Shown here: positions 26,189 to 35,073 of the stretch, piece by piece
Layout of the letters: each line of letters starts with the position of its first letter
Position numbering within the stretch: the first letter of the stretch is position 1
Assembly: GCA_025141675.1 (NCBI GenBank)
Contig: CP081161.1
Location: 2,640,001-2,704,000, forward strand
Source of the DNA: Rhodobacteraceae bacterium S2214
GTDB taxonomy: Bacteria > Pseudomonadota > Alphaproteobacteria > Rhodobacterales > Rhodobacteraceae
Direction: 5' to 3'
DNA length: 64,000 bases
The notes under the pieces: generated by a model
The model's input: the letters and a program-made list of their open reading frames with translations, nothing else
Databases searched by the model: none
What the model was told of the DNA's origin: nothing
Made by a program: the position numbers and the translations under genes

Positions 26189-27532
26189 CTAGTAGGCCCC
26201 GCGCCCCGATAAAACAGCGCGGACTGTCAGACCCATCAAGAGCAAATCAAACATGATCGATTTCGACCGGAGGTAAGTCACGTCCATCGCGACCATGCGT
26301 GAGAACCCGATGTCGGCACGACCCGAAACCTGCCAAATGCCCGTAATCCCCGGTATTGCATTCAATCGGCGCATCGCGGCCGCAGGATACATCGCGACTT
26401 CGCTTGGCAATGCAGGACGCGGGCCAACAAGCGACATTTCCCCACGTAGGACGTTCAAAATCTGTGGTAATTCATCAATGGAATAGCGGCGGATGAAACG
26501 GCCAACGCGTGTGATCCGAGGGTCAGCCCGCATTTTGAAACAGACGCCTTCGCGTTCGCTGTTTTCGACCAACGCGTCACGCCGCGTCTCAGCGTCTTGA
26601 TACATCGACCGGAATTTGATCATGGAAAACGATGTGCCCCGGTGACCTACACGGTCTTGTTTGAAAAAGACCGGGCCGCGGCTGGTCATTTTCACGGCCA
26701 CTGCGGTCGTAACAAACACAGGCGAAAGCGCTACAAGTGCGACAGAGGCCACGGAAATATCCAGCGCGCGCTTTGAAACCGTCATGGCCGGGGCAGTGAT
26801 CCGGCGGGTCCGACCAGCCTGAACCATGGCACGTGCAACAAACGCAGGGTTGCCCAAGACATACCGTTTGAACATGCGGCGTGGTTCGAGGGCCAGACGC
26901 CAAGCCCATTCCAGTTTTGCTTTGCGCACGACGGCTGGTGCACGGCTGACACGGCCTGCCTTGAAGTCGAACAATGCGCCGACACCCATAACCAATTTTG
27001 CGTTGATGGATTTGCGGTGCTGGTACAACCAGACGTCCTGCAACGGCACGCCCATTGCGACCATCACGATGTCCGCACCACTGGCATTGATCTTTTCGAT
27101 CATGGCATTTGAATAAGCCCTGTCAAAAAAGCCGTCCTGCGCTCCAGCAATTTGTAGGCCCGGAATTTTCAGGCACAGGTTATCTGCCGCTTCTTGGGCC
27201 ACGCCGGGGGCTGCACCAAGAAGATAAACCGACATGCCACGCGCAGCGGCGCCTCTGCACAGTGGTTCGCACAAATCGGTGCCGTTCAGGTTTTCGCGCA
27301 AACGACGACCAATCAGCTTTGCCGCGAGGCTGATCCCTGCCCCGTCCGGTAGGATAACGTCTGCGGCACGCAGTGCACGTTTATAGAGTTTATCTTTAGC
27401 GGCCGTATTCACACAGTGTGCATTCAAGAAGGCGGCGGTCGTCTGGCCTGGGCGCTCCAAGAGATGCTGAACGGCTGTAGCGCGGTCCGCATTGAGGAGC
27501 GACAAACCGAAAAGGGATATAGTCTGTAACAT
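26189..27532 (-). CDS. WecG/TagA/CpsF glycosyltransferase fused to a polyprenyl-phosphate sugar transferase
   Basis: A protein of 447 residues with two enzymes in one chain. Residues about 1-230 are a GT26 (WecG/TagA/CpsF) domain (NAHCVNTAAKDKLY, DGAGISLAAKLIG, VAMGVPLQDVWLYQHR). Residues about 255-447 are a bacterial sugar transferase (WcaJ/PglC-like) with one membrane helix and the blocks FFKQDRVGHRG, IKFRSMYQDAE, RRYSIDELPQILNVLRGEMS and GPRPALPSE. It would start the lipid-linked repeat unit and add the second sugar. The ATG at 27532 follows a ribosome site held inside a hairpin. It is the first gene of the exopolysaccharide cluster. Confidence 0.9.
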   Translation of the reverse strand: MLQTISLFGLSLLNADRATAVQHLLERPGQTTAAFLNAHCVNTAAKDKLYKRALRAADVILPDGAGISLAAKLIGRRLRENLNGTDLCEPLCRGAAARGMSVYLLGAAPGVAQEAADNLCLKIPGLQIAGAQDGFFDRAYSNAMIEKINASGADIVMVAMGVPLQDVWLYQHRKSINAKLVMGVGALFDFKAGRVSRAPAVVRKAKLEWAWRLALEPRRMFKRYVLGNPAFVARAMVQAGRTRRITAPAMTVSKRALDISVASVALVALSPVFVTTAVAVKMTSRGPVFFKQDRVGHRGTSFSMIKFRSMYQDAETRRDALVENSEREGVCFKMRADPRITRVGRFIRRYSIDELPQILNVLRGEMSLVGPRPALPSEVAMYPAAAMRRLNAIPGITGIWQVSGRADIGFSRMVAMDVTYLRSKSIMFDLLLMGLTVRAVLSGRGAY

Positions 27533-27539
27533 AAAAGTC

Positions 27540-27562
27540 GTCCTTAAGATTTCGTTAAGGAC
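27540..27562 (-). promoter_or_regulatory. Hairpin that covers the ribosome site of the WecG/sugar-transferase gene
   Basis: GTCCTTAA and TTAAGGAC form a perfect 8-pair stem with a 7-base loop. The 3' arm on the minus-strand transcript contains the AAGGA ribosome site, 8 bases before the ATG at 27532. It may equally be a DNA operator. Confidence 0.45.
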
Positions 27563-28022
27563 AATTTGTCTGAAAACAGGTGCTTTAAGCGACGTCACGA
27601 AGGGACATCTGCAGGTCCCGAACGCAGCATCGCACATGCAATCGAGAGGCACGCGCACCACAAGTATCGGCGGCACTATCCGATCGCGTAGTCGAATTGT
27701 GCGAATACGCTTTTGCCTTCATCCTACGCCATCAATTACGCGCACGAGGCAACGCAATGGACCGATTCTCAGCGCATTGGCGCATCTGATTCTCAATCCC
27801 GCGCCCGAAACAATACACATGCATAGCCACACATCTATTCAGAGGGACTGGTAGCGATAAACGTTGATGCGACTGCACAAGAACCTGTCGTGAGAGACTC
27901 AAATTTGAAAACAGTTTTATACAAAAGGATAGCAAGGTAGCCCGCTGCACAGTCCAACTGACCGTCCGCGATAGCGCACTTTATGATCTCTCCCGCTAAA
28001 AGTGTGGCAGGAGTATTTGCCC
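27563..28022. other. Divergent regulatory region of the exopolysaccharide cluster
   Basis: 460 bases without a convincing gene, between the divergent WecG/sugar-transferase and Wzz-like genes. It must hold the promoters of both. A small GGGAC/GTCCC hairpin lies at 27602-27619, and a weak TTGAAA box lies near 27905. Short open frames are present, but none has a ribosome site or recognisable sequence. Confidence 0.5.
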
Positions 28023-29459
28023 ATGTCCCGTTCTACACGTTTCCGTCCCCTGCGCATTGTTGCGCGCCACCGTCCATCTAGCGCCCGCGTTCTGCGCGGC
28101 GGCCGCACCACAGACTTAGGGCGATTGCCCCGCTACGTGATGCTGTTTGGTTTGGCTGCTGCCACTATCTGGACACCGATTTCGGCCTATGTCCGTTTGA
28201 CGCCATCCAGTTACACATCAGATGTGTCATTGATCCTGCCCGGATCAGGTGCTCAGTCTTCGGTCAATCTTGCTGAATTGGGTCAGGCGTCTTCATCTGC
28301 CGCCTCTGCATTTTCGTCTTCGCGCGTCAGTCCAACAGAGACGTACAAGCGTCTGCTCGCCGCCAACCGCACGTTGGAAAGAGCCGCGGCCGATCTGGAC
28401 ACGCCAATGCAATATTTTGGCGAACCACGCATCCAATTGGTCGACGAGACATCATTGATCCACTTCTCAATGGTTGGCGCGTCACCCGAGGAAGCACAGC
28501 TCCGCGCGAAAACGCTGCTAGATGTCTTCATGGACGAAATCGAAATTCTTCGTTTGGATGAGCTGCACAGCCGCGAGGAATCCGCCCAGAACGCACTTTC
28601 AGGATACGAGGCTGCGGTAGATGATCTGCGTAATCAGATCGCCAAGCTACAAACCGAAAGTGGGTTGGTGTCATTTGCACACTACGAAGATCTTGTAAAA
28701 GAACGCGATACGCTGGCCCTGAAGGTGGATGACACCATTGCACGGCGTCGCGGGATTGACGCGCAGATGATATCGCTGTCCGAAAAACTCGGCGTGTCAC
28801 CACAAATGGCTGCGACGAACCTGCGGCTGCATGCTGATCCTGAATTCCAGGAACTGGCGCGAACACTATCGGAAAACCGCGCGACGCTCGCTTTAGCCCG
28901 TGGCCGGTTTGGCCCACGTCACCCACAAGTCACTAACGCAGTCCAGAAATTGTCTGGCGCAGAAGCGCAAATGCGGTCACGTGGCGCGATTTTGTTGGGT
29001 AACGACGCAATGACAGCAAGCAGCGCGTTGGACGTGTCACCTGATCCCGCACGCGGCGCTTTGCTTGCCGAACTTGTTGAACTGGCAGGCCTTTGTGAAA
29101 GTCTTGCGACCACCGAAGCCACATTAATCGCACAACGTGATGCTGCCGACCTGCGTATAAAAACCATGGCGCCGCTTGCGTCGCGCCTTGATGATCTGTC
29201 GCGCGATTATCAAGTTGCGGAAACAGTGTTTAGTTCTGCCTTGGCCCGCGTGGATACAACAAAGTCGGACGTTTACGCGTCTTATCCGTTGGTTCAGGTA
29301 TTGGCCGATGCTTCATTGCCGATCAACCCGACATCCCCGCAGCCGATGATCGCGATTGCCGCAGGCATCACAGCCACATTGATGATCCTGATGGGTCTGA
29401 CACTGGCTTGGCTGCGTCGCCCGATGATCGACAAGCTTTTGGCGCGGCCAGCGGTGTAA
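28023..29459 (+). CDS. Wzz/GumC-like polysaccharide chain-length determinant protein
   Basis: A protein of 478 residues. A basic N-terminal cytoplasmic tail (MSRSTRFRPLRIVARHR) is followed by a transmembrane helix at about residues 38-58 and a long periplasmic part with coiled-coil segments (residues about 160-340). A second membrane helix near the C-terminus follows the proline-rich PINPTSPQPMIAIAAG, the usual Wzz motif. There is no fused tyrosine kinase domain. The ATG at 28023 has CAGGAG eleven bases upstream. It probably controls chain length or links polymerisation with export through the Wza-like protein at 35074. Confidence 0.85.
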   Translation: MSRSTRFRPLRIVARHRPSSARVLRGGRTTDLGRLPRYVMLFGLAAATIWTPISAYVRLTPSSYTSDVSLILPGSGAQSSVNLAELGQASSSAASAFSSSRVSPTETYKRLLAANRTLERAAADLDTPMQYFGEPRIQLVDETSLIHFSMVGASPEEAQLRAKTLLDVFMDEIEILRLDELHSREESAQNALSGYEAAVDDLRNQIAKLQTESGLVSFAHYEDLVKERDTLALKVDDTIARRRGIDAQMISLSEKLGVSPQMAATNLRLHADPEFQELARTLSENRATLALARGRFGPRHPQVTNAVQKLSGAEAQMRSRGAILLGNDAMTASSALDVSPDPARGALLAELVELAGLCESLATTEATLIAQRDAADLRIKTMAPLASRLDDLSRDYQVAETVFSSALARVDTTKSDVYASYPLVQVLADASLPINPTSPQPMIAIAAGITATLMILMGLTLAWLRRPMIDKLLARPAV

Positions 29460-29463
29460 CCCA

Positions 29464-30759
29464 ATGACCCTGCCCGAACGTATCGCGTCAAAGACGCTTG
29501 TCTGGACTTGGGGGTTCTACGCATTTGGTAGTCTCTATGTCGTGGGTCCGGTACTTGCGTGGATCTTGGGGGCACTTGCCGTCCTTGGCCTGTATCTGGG
29601 CCCCGCCATGCGCGAAGACCTGCGCCCGACCGGTCCTATTCCCGCGATGATCTGGCTTTGGATCGCAGGAATGAGCGTGATGCTTGTCGCGCTTTGGGTC
29701 GGTCACCTTGACTGGAACTTAGGTTTGAAAGGGACAATCAAGTCCAGCATCGGCTGGGCGAAAGGCTGGGCCCTGCTGGCGCTGTTCCCATTTGCAGGTG
29801 CCATTCTTCAAATCAATCGTGACGTGTTGATCCGTGCCCATTGCCGATTGGCATTGATCACGTTGATCATCACGCCAATCCTATTTGTGGCACCGATGAT
29901 TGGCCTGCCCGAACGTATCTTCACGTCCCCGCTCAAAGCCGTTGGCGGCCCAGGGCCAGAATATTTCACTGTCTATTTCTACACGTTGGACCCGTCCACT
30001 TGGACACCGCGTTGGCAGTTCTACGCGCCTTGGTCGCCGTTTGCCGGTCTGCTCGGTGTAATCATGGTCCTGTTCGCCCTAGAGGAAAAACATCGCGGCT
30101 GGTTGATTGCCGGATGTCTGGCTGGCGTCGCGATGATACTGCTGTCCAAATCGCGGATGAGTCTTGTTGCCTTGGTCGTGGCCAGCGTCGCCCCCCGCAT
30201 GATGCCATTGCTATTGCGGACTTGGGCGTGGATGATCGGTGCTGCAATCGTAGGATCAATGGCCGTTTTCTGGACACCGCTGAACAACGCGATCACCCGC
30301 TTCTGGTCCGCATTCAAATCATCACGTGCTGACAGCACGCGTGTGCGCGAGACCTTACAAAGGATCGCACACGAACGGTGGGAAGCGGAAGCATTCTGGT
30401 TCGGCCACGGCAAAGTCGCCTCCGGCACACATATCGTTGAATACATGCCAATCGGGTCGCATCACACGTGGTGGGGCCTGCTCTTTGTGAAGGGGTTGGT
30501 CGGCTTTCTGGCGATGGCTGTGCCGTTCGCCGTCCATCTTTGCATCACGCTGAAGGACGCAGCAGTTCATCCGCAGGGCCGTCTACCGCTTGGGATAATG
30601 ATCGTGTTTCTGATCTTGTCGATGGGCGAGAATATCGAAATCGAAGCCTATCTGATGTGGCCTGCGCTGATGTTGCTTGGCATCCACCTGCGCGAGATGG
30701 CCGAACGGGCCCCACAGATCAGCCCGTCTGCGCCTGCCCCCGAATTCCAGCCTGCCTAG
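29464..30759 (+). CDS. O-antigen ligase/polymerase-like membrane protein (Wzy candidate)
   Basis: A protein of 431 residues with ten or more hydrophobic segments. The large loop and the block IGSHHTWWGLLFVKGLVGFLA near residue 340 are typical of the O-antigen ligase/Wzy superfamily. It starts four bases after the Wzz-like gene, so they are co-transcribed, and it ends three bases from the convergent glycosyltransferase gene. It probably polymerises lipid-linked repeat units on the periplasmic side. Ligase and polymerase cannot be told apart from sequence. Confidence 0.8.
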   Translation: MTLPERIASKTLVWTWGFYAFGSLYVVGPVLAWILGALAVLGLYLGPAMREDLRPTGPIPAMIWLWIAGMSVMLVALWVGHLDWNLGLKGTIKSSIGWAKGWALLALFPFAGAILQINRDVLIRAHCRLALITLIITPILFVAPMIGLPERIFTSPLKAVGGPGPEYFTVYFYTLDPSTWTPRWQFYAPWSPFAGLLGVIMVLFALEEKHRGWLIAGCLAGVAMILLSKSRMSLVALVVASVAPRMMPLLLRTWAWMIGAAIVGSMAVFWTPLNNAITRFWSAFKSSRADSTRVRETLQRIAHERWEAEAFWFGHGKVASGTHIVEYMPIGSHHTWWGLLFVKGLVGFLAMAVPFAVHLCITLKDAAVHPQGRLPLGIMIVFLILSMGENIEIEAYLMWPALMLLGIHLREMAERAPQISPSAPAPEFQPA

Positions 30760-30762
30760 ATC

Positions 30763-31758
30763 CTAACAGGCTGGCGCGTGACCTGCATCGGTCAGCAATG
30801 CGCCCCACCCTTCGGCAAAACGCATCTCGGCTTGCGCCACACGGTCTCTGGCTGCCTGCGCACGCGCGTGATCCGGCATATCGCAGAGCATACGCAGCGC
30901 GTCGGCCCAAGCCGCGACCGAAAACGTGTCCACCGCAACAGCACCAGATGCCGCATGATCGCGTAGACCGTCCGCAGTTGATACCAATAGAGGCCGTCCC
31001 GCAGCCATCGTTTCCAAGGCCACCAGGCCATAAGGTTCACGCCGCGACGGCATCGCCACGGCATCAACGGAGCGTAACGCCGCAACTGGGTCCGCGACAT
31101 GGCCATGAAACACGATGTTCGGATCGCCGTCAGCCAACTGATGTAGCTGTTCCCGATCAGGGCCATCCCCGAAGACATCCAGCTGGACACCCTGCAAAGC
31201 CGCAGCCTTGAAAGCAGGGATCAACAGATCAAACCCCTTTTGCCCATGCAACCGACCGATTGCACCGATCCGTGTGATCGGACCAGCTGTCGGTGCGACA
31301 GCCAGAAAATCGTCTAGCGCGACACAGGACGGGATCAGGGTTAGCGCCTCGGGCGTGATGCCAATGCCGCTCACAAGCCAATCCTGTTGCGCCTCACTAA
31401 TCGTAATAACGCGATCAAACACAGCCATGGAAATGCGCAACATTGCACGGAACCGTTTTGGGTGGTTCACCTCGGCTTGCGCGAAGGCGGCACTGTAGTG
31501 GTGTTCAACGTGAACAAGCGTGGCCTTGGGATTGCGGGCACGCAGGGCTACGAAAAACGGCAGATTCTTCCATGACAAAACGATATGCGACACGATCACG
31601 TCCGCATCTGTTTTGGGTGGTACGGTCGGTCCGGCGGGCGTTGTCAGAATGTCATGCGTTCCAAGGGCGGTCATCTGCGCGGACCCTTTGATAAAGTCCA
31701 GCATGCGCATGACGCCGCCCGGGCTGGTGTCGTCGATCAGATGGCAGAACCGAATCAT
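30763..31758 (-). CDS. Glycosyltransferase family 4-like protein
   Basis: A GT-B fold protein of 331 residues. The C-terminal half carries the GT4 signature: IGRLHGQKGFDLLIPAF, VFGDGPDREQL, FHGHVADP, and MPSRREPYGLVALETMAAGRPLL with the EX7E pattern. The N-terminal part (CHLIDDTSPGGVMRML) has the usual acceptor-domain start. Its ATG overlaps the stop of the upstream GT2 gene (ATGA). It is the last gene of the four-gene minus-strand operon and convergent with the polymerase gene. Confidence 0.9.
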   Translation of the reverse strand: MIRFCHLIDDTSPGGVMRMLDFIKGSAQMTALGTHDILTTPAGPTVPPKTDADVIVSHIVLSWKNLPFFVALRARNPKATLVHVEHHYSAAFAQAEVNHPKRFRAMLRISMAVFDRVITISEAQQDWLVSGIGITPEALTLIPSCVALDDFLAVAPTAGPITRIGAIGRLHGQKGFDLLIPAFKAAALQGVQLDVFGDGPDREQLHQLADGDPNIVFHGHVADPVAALRSVDAVAMPSRREPYGLVALETMAAGRPLLVSTADGLRDHAASGAVAVDTFSVAAWADALRMLCDMPDHARAQAARDRVAQAEMRFAEGWGALLTDAGHAPAC

Positions 31759-32723
31759 GATGCGGCCTTGCGCAATGCCCGATCAATCAGCCGCTTGCCA
31801 CCCAGCACCATGACAACGCTTGCCGCCAAAGTGCTGATGGTTTTGCGTGGTTCAAAGAATAACGGATGCAATGATTTCGCAAATCCCTGCATTTGCAGGC
31901 GCAGGGCGGCTTTTCCGTCGCCAAGGCTGACGGCGCGGCGGGCCAGATACCGACGCTGATAAGCCTCTGCTGCTGGCAACCATTTTTGGGCAAATTCGGG
32001 CGCGATCATGCGTACTTTATCAGCCATCTTGGTCCACGTCGCAAATTGCTTGTCCAGATTTGCGGACAACCCGCCCGACACAATGCGGTATCGTGTCAGC
32101 GGTTCCGACAGTCCGCCAAATCCCCAAGCGGTGGTCAACGCGATACGTATCCAGCATTCGATGTCTTCGGATTGGCGCAGGTTCTCGTCGAAGTACCACA
32201 TGCGCACGTCGCCCTTGGGCTGGTATCCGATGTCGTGCAGCGTTGCTGCACGAATGACCGGTGCGGACCCGTTTCCGACCGGATTGCGCAACAGGATATG
32301 ATGTGCGGCAACGTCAGCTGTGCGCGGCGCTTGGATGATCCCAAGGCTGCGGTTTGCTTCATCAACGAGCAAAGACGCTGAATAGCTCACACCAATTTCG
32401 GGATGATCCGCCAAATAAGCCACGTGGTTTGCCAGCTTTTCAGGTTCCCATAGATCGTCACCGTCACAAAAGCCGATCAATTCACCTTCTGCCGCAATGA
32501 TACCGCCGTTGCGCGCACCAGCGAGGCCGCGATTGACTTGGCGAAACAAACGGACCCGCGGATCAGGCTGGGCTTCGACCCACGCAGCAGTGCCATCCGT
32601 GGACCCATCATCAACAACGATGATTTCGAAATCTGTGTAAGTCTGCGCGAGCAGCGAAGACACTGTTTCAGGAAGCGTTTTTAACGTGTTGAACGCGGGA
32701 ACAACGATACTGACATGGGGCAT
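31755..32723 (-). CDS. Glycosyltransferase family 2 (second of a pair)
   Basis: A GT-A fold protein of 322 residues. The start at 32723 gives MPHVSIVVPAFNTLKTLPET; a longer open frame overlaps the upstream gene and is rejected. The nucleotide-binding motif VVDDGSTDGT, the metal-binding FCDGDD and the acceptor loop GARNGGII are present. The C-terminal extension of about 100 residues is helical and resembles that of the upstream GT2 protein, suggesting duplication. It adds a sugar of the repeat unit at the cytoplasmic membrane face. Confidence 0.9.
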   Translation of the reverse strand: MPHVSIVVPAFNTLKTLPETVSSLLAQTYTDFEIIVVDDGSTDGTAAWVEAQPDPRVRLFRQVNRGLAGARNGGIIAAEGELIGFCDGDDLWEPEKLANHVAYLADHPEIGVSYSASLLVDEANRSLGIIQAPRTADVAAHHILLRNPVGNGSAPVIRAATLHDIGYQPKGDVRMWYFDENLRQSEDIECWIRIALTTAWGFGGLSEPLTRYRIVSGGLSANLDKQFATWTKMADKVRMIAPEFAQKWLPAAEAYQRRYLARRAVSLGDGKAALRLQMQGFAKSLHPLFFEPRKTISTLAASVVMVLGGKRLIDRALRKAAS

Positions 32724-32737
32724 AACAAAACAACCTT

Positions 32738-33661
32738 TTACGCAAAGAATGATCGACGCAGCGGCGCCGGAATAAGTGGGGCAAACAGACAAGACACAAA
32801 CGTCGCGGGACCACGATGACCGTCGCCCAGAAACGCGAGCGGAGACAGTTTGAAACCCGCCAAAGCCAACTGAAACGCCGACTTGGGCGGGATGTTCAGA
32901 CGCAATGCGCGACGCGCCAAGTAACGCAGGTGCAGGGCTTCGGCGCGATCACGTTGTGCATCGGCAATCTCATGCCCCGCGCTCGCAACCGCCTCGCGCC
33001 AACCTTCGTGCATCTGCATCAGGTTGGCCGACAGTCCATTATTGCTGGCACGGTACCGCACCAAAACGAAGGGCGTCGCAACCAGCGTTTTGCCGGACGC
33101 TACGAACCGCACCAAGAATTCAAGATCCTCGCTGTAGCGCATGTCTTCGCGAAACCCCTTTAGTTCAAGGAAAGCCGCACGGCGCACACACAAGTTCGAC
33201 AAGGTGCAAACCGGATTTTCGCCCAACAGGTCTTCAAGGGATGTCTGGCCCGCTTTGACCGTTGATGTAGTCGTATCCGCAGCGCTGCTGTCCTCAAAAA
33301 ATGCGATGCGCCCATAGATACCGTCTGCCTCGGGGGAAGTCGCGGCAACCTGCGCAATATGTGACAGTTTTTGCGGTACCCATATATCATCTGAATCGAG
33401 AAACGCGATCCAGTCCGCATTTGCAGACGCTGCGCCGACGTTGCGCGCAATGCTTGGACCTTCATTGGGCTTGCCGATCACGTGAATGCGGGGATCAGAC
33501 GCCGCAGCGGCGTGCAACATGTCGAGGGTTGCGTCGGTCGATCCGTCATCAACGCAGATCGCTTCCCAATCTTGTTCGTCCTGGCTTTGCAAAGACGCCA
33601 GCGTTTCCGCTAGCGTTTCGGTCGCATTATAACAAGCGATAACAACAGAAAAACGCGGCAT
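32738..33661 (-). CDS. Glycosyltransferase family 2 (first of a pair)
   Basis: A protein of 307 residues starting MPRFSVVIACYNATETLAET. The family motifs CVDDGSTDAT, ARNVGAASANADWIAFLDSDD and WVPQKL are all intact. The start at 33661 lies two bases after the flippase stop, implying coupling. It shares domain order and a helical tail (LARRALRLNIPPKSAFQLALAGFK) with the next GT2 (LARRAVSLGDGKAALRLQMQGF), so the two look like diverged paralogues. Confidence 0.9.
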   Translation of the reverse strand: MPRFSVVIACYNATETLAETLASLQSQDEQDWEAICVDDGSTDATLDMLHAAAASDPRIHVIGKPNEGPSIARNVGAASANADWIAFLDSDDIWVPQKLSHIAQVAATSPEADGIYGRIAFFEDSSAADTTTSTVKAGQTSLEDLLGENPVCTLSNLCVRRAAFLELKGFREDMRYSEDLEFLVRFVASGKTLVATPFVLVRYRASNNGLSANLMQMHEGWREAVASAGHEIADAQRDRAEALHLRYLARRALRLNIPPKSAFQLALAGFKLSPLAFLGDGHRGPATFVSCLFAPLIPAPLRRSFFA

Positions 33662-33663
33662 AG

Positions 33664-34881
33664 TCAGGCCTCCATTCGGCGAATTGATAGAAACAATGGA
33701 ACGCTTGCGACGAGCTGAACCAAACAAGAAATGGCGAGGTAGCCCCAGGCAATCGCTTCAAGGCCCAGCGGAGACAGGAAATATGTCGCGGTCAAAAGCG
33801 AAACCGTCAGGCCGGTTGTGACGGCCAGTTCGGTCAGCGCGCGATCTTCGGCCCGCAGCCATTGCGCGGTCCCGGACCAAACCATCGTCGGGATCGCAGC
33901 CAGACAAAGGATCGATACGATTGGTGAAATGTAGGCCCAGTCTTCCCCAAGCAAGAACGGCACGTAGTAGGGTGTCGCCAAGGCTTGCAGGATGACAATT
34001 GGGGTTGTGAACAAAAGCCCCAACCAAACCGCTTCGCCTGTCGCGCGAGCGCGGTTCGTAGCGGCGGCGATTGTGGGAAACACCACGCGCGAAAAAGCTT
34101 TCGAGATTGACGTCGCAAGGCTTAGACCTGCGTTAAACGCGAAAAAGTAGATACCAAGGGCTTCGGCCCCCAGCGTCGCGCCGATCACCAGCTTGTCCCC
34201 CTGCAAACGCAGGGTTTTGATCACTTCGCTCCCCAAAAGGCATGCGCCAAATCCGACGAAGTGACTGACGGGTGCCGCGTCCGTTACCGGTGCTGGCACG
34301 TCAGGGTGCAGACGGCGCATCCCGATCAGCCAGACCGGCGCCGTCAGAACGCGGGGTAAAATCAACGCAAGCGGGGAAGGAAACACCATTGCAAGTCCGG
34401 CAGTCAGGATGTTCGCTAAGACAACCTGCCCCCCCGCGACACCTGCAGTGCCTGTCAGTTTCCCCGCTCGCATGGCCAGCGCGCAATGTACAATTCCGGC
34501 TGGCATCACGAGGTATTCCAATGCCAAAAGAGCGATCATAAGTGGGATCAGGGTTCCGCCTGACCACAACCAAATTCCCGCAGCAAACAGACATTGGACA
34601 GCAAACAGCCCAATGCACCATAAACGAAACAAGCGACGTGCTGTGGTTACAACCGCGGGCAGCGCTTTGTCAGGTGCGGCGATGATCCGCTGCACGACCC
34701 CGGTTTCCGTGAGTGATTTCAGGATGTCGCCTGCGGCAATCGCAGCTGCGGCAAGGCCGATGGCCTCTGCCTCCATGACACGCGCCACGACGATCACAAC
34801 CGCAATGCGCGAAATCTTTTGGATGATCTCGGATGCACCATTGGTCAGGAGCGACGTCAAAAAGTGGCGATTGTCTGGCAT
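33664..34881 (-). CDS. Polysaccharide flippase (Wzx/MATE-like)
   Basis: A protein of 405 residues with about twelve hydrophobic segments, beginning with a short polar tail and GASEIIQKISRIAVVIVVARVM. This is the start typical of the oligosaccharide flippase family (RfbX/Wzx, MOP superfamily), with the GEDWAYISPIVSILCLAAIP block around residue 300. It heads the minus-strand operon with three glycosyltransferases. It would turn the lipid-linked repeat unit to the periplasmic side for the polymerase at 29464-30759. Confidence 0.87.
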   Translation of the reverse strand: MPDNRHFLTSLLTNGASEIIQKISRIAVVIVVARVMEAEAIGLAAAAIAAGDILKSLTETGVVQRIIAAPDKALPAVVTTARRLFRLWCIGLFAVQCLFAAGIWLWSGGTLIPLMIALLALEYLVMPAGIVHCALAMRAGKLTGTAGVAGGQVVLANILTAGLAMVFPSPLALILPRVLTAPVWLIGMRRLHPDVPAPVTDAAPVSHFVGFGACLLGSEVIKTLRLQGDKLVIGATLGAEALGIYFFAFNAGLSLATSISKAFSRVVFPTIAAATNRARATGEAVWLGLLFTTPIVILQALATPYYVPFLLGEDWAYISPIVSILCLAAIPTMVWSGTAQWLRAEDRALTELAVTTGLTVSLLTATYFLSPLGLEAIAWGYLAISCLVQLVASVPLFLSIRRMEA

Positions 34882-34969
34882 AATATCCTCGTGGTTAATA
34901 CAGCCAGATTTATCATAAGCATTCGATTCAATCGCATGTCTGTAAGGTTGGTCTTGTGGCGATTCCGCA

Positions 34970-35046
34970 CCGTTTCCTATACAAACGGATAGTTCAGACC
35001 CAAGTATGCTGAGTTCCCTCGCAGTTTTGATGTCCCTACGTTAGGG
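34970..35046. promoter_or_regulatory. Two palindromes upstream of the Wza-like gene
   Basis: CCGTTT-N7-AAACGG (34970-34988) and CCCTA-CGT-TAGGG (35034-35046) lie between the divergent flippase and Wza-like genes. The second is about 28 bases before the start. They are possible operators of the exopolysaccharide genes; the proteins that bind them are unknown. Confidence 0.35.
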
Positions 35047-35073
35047 TAAGAAAAAAGCGTGCGAGCGGAATAC

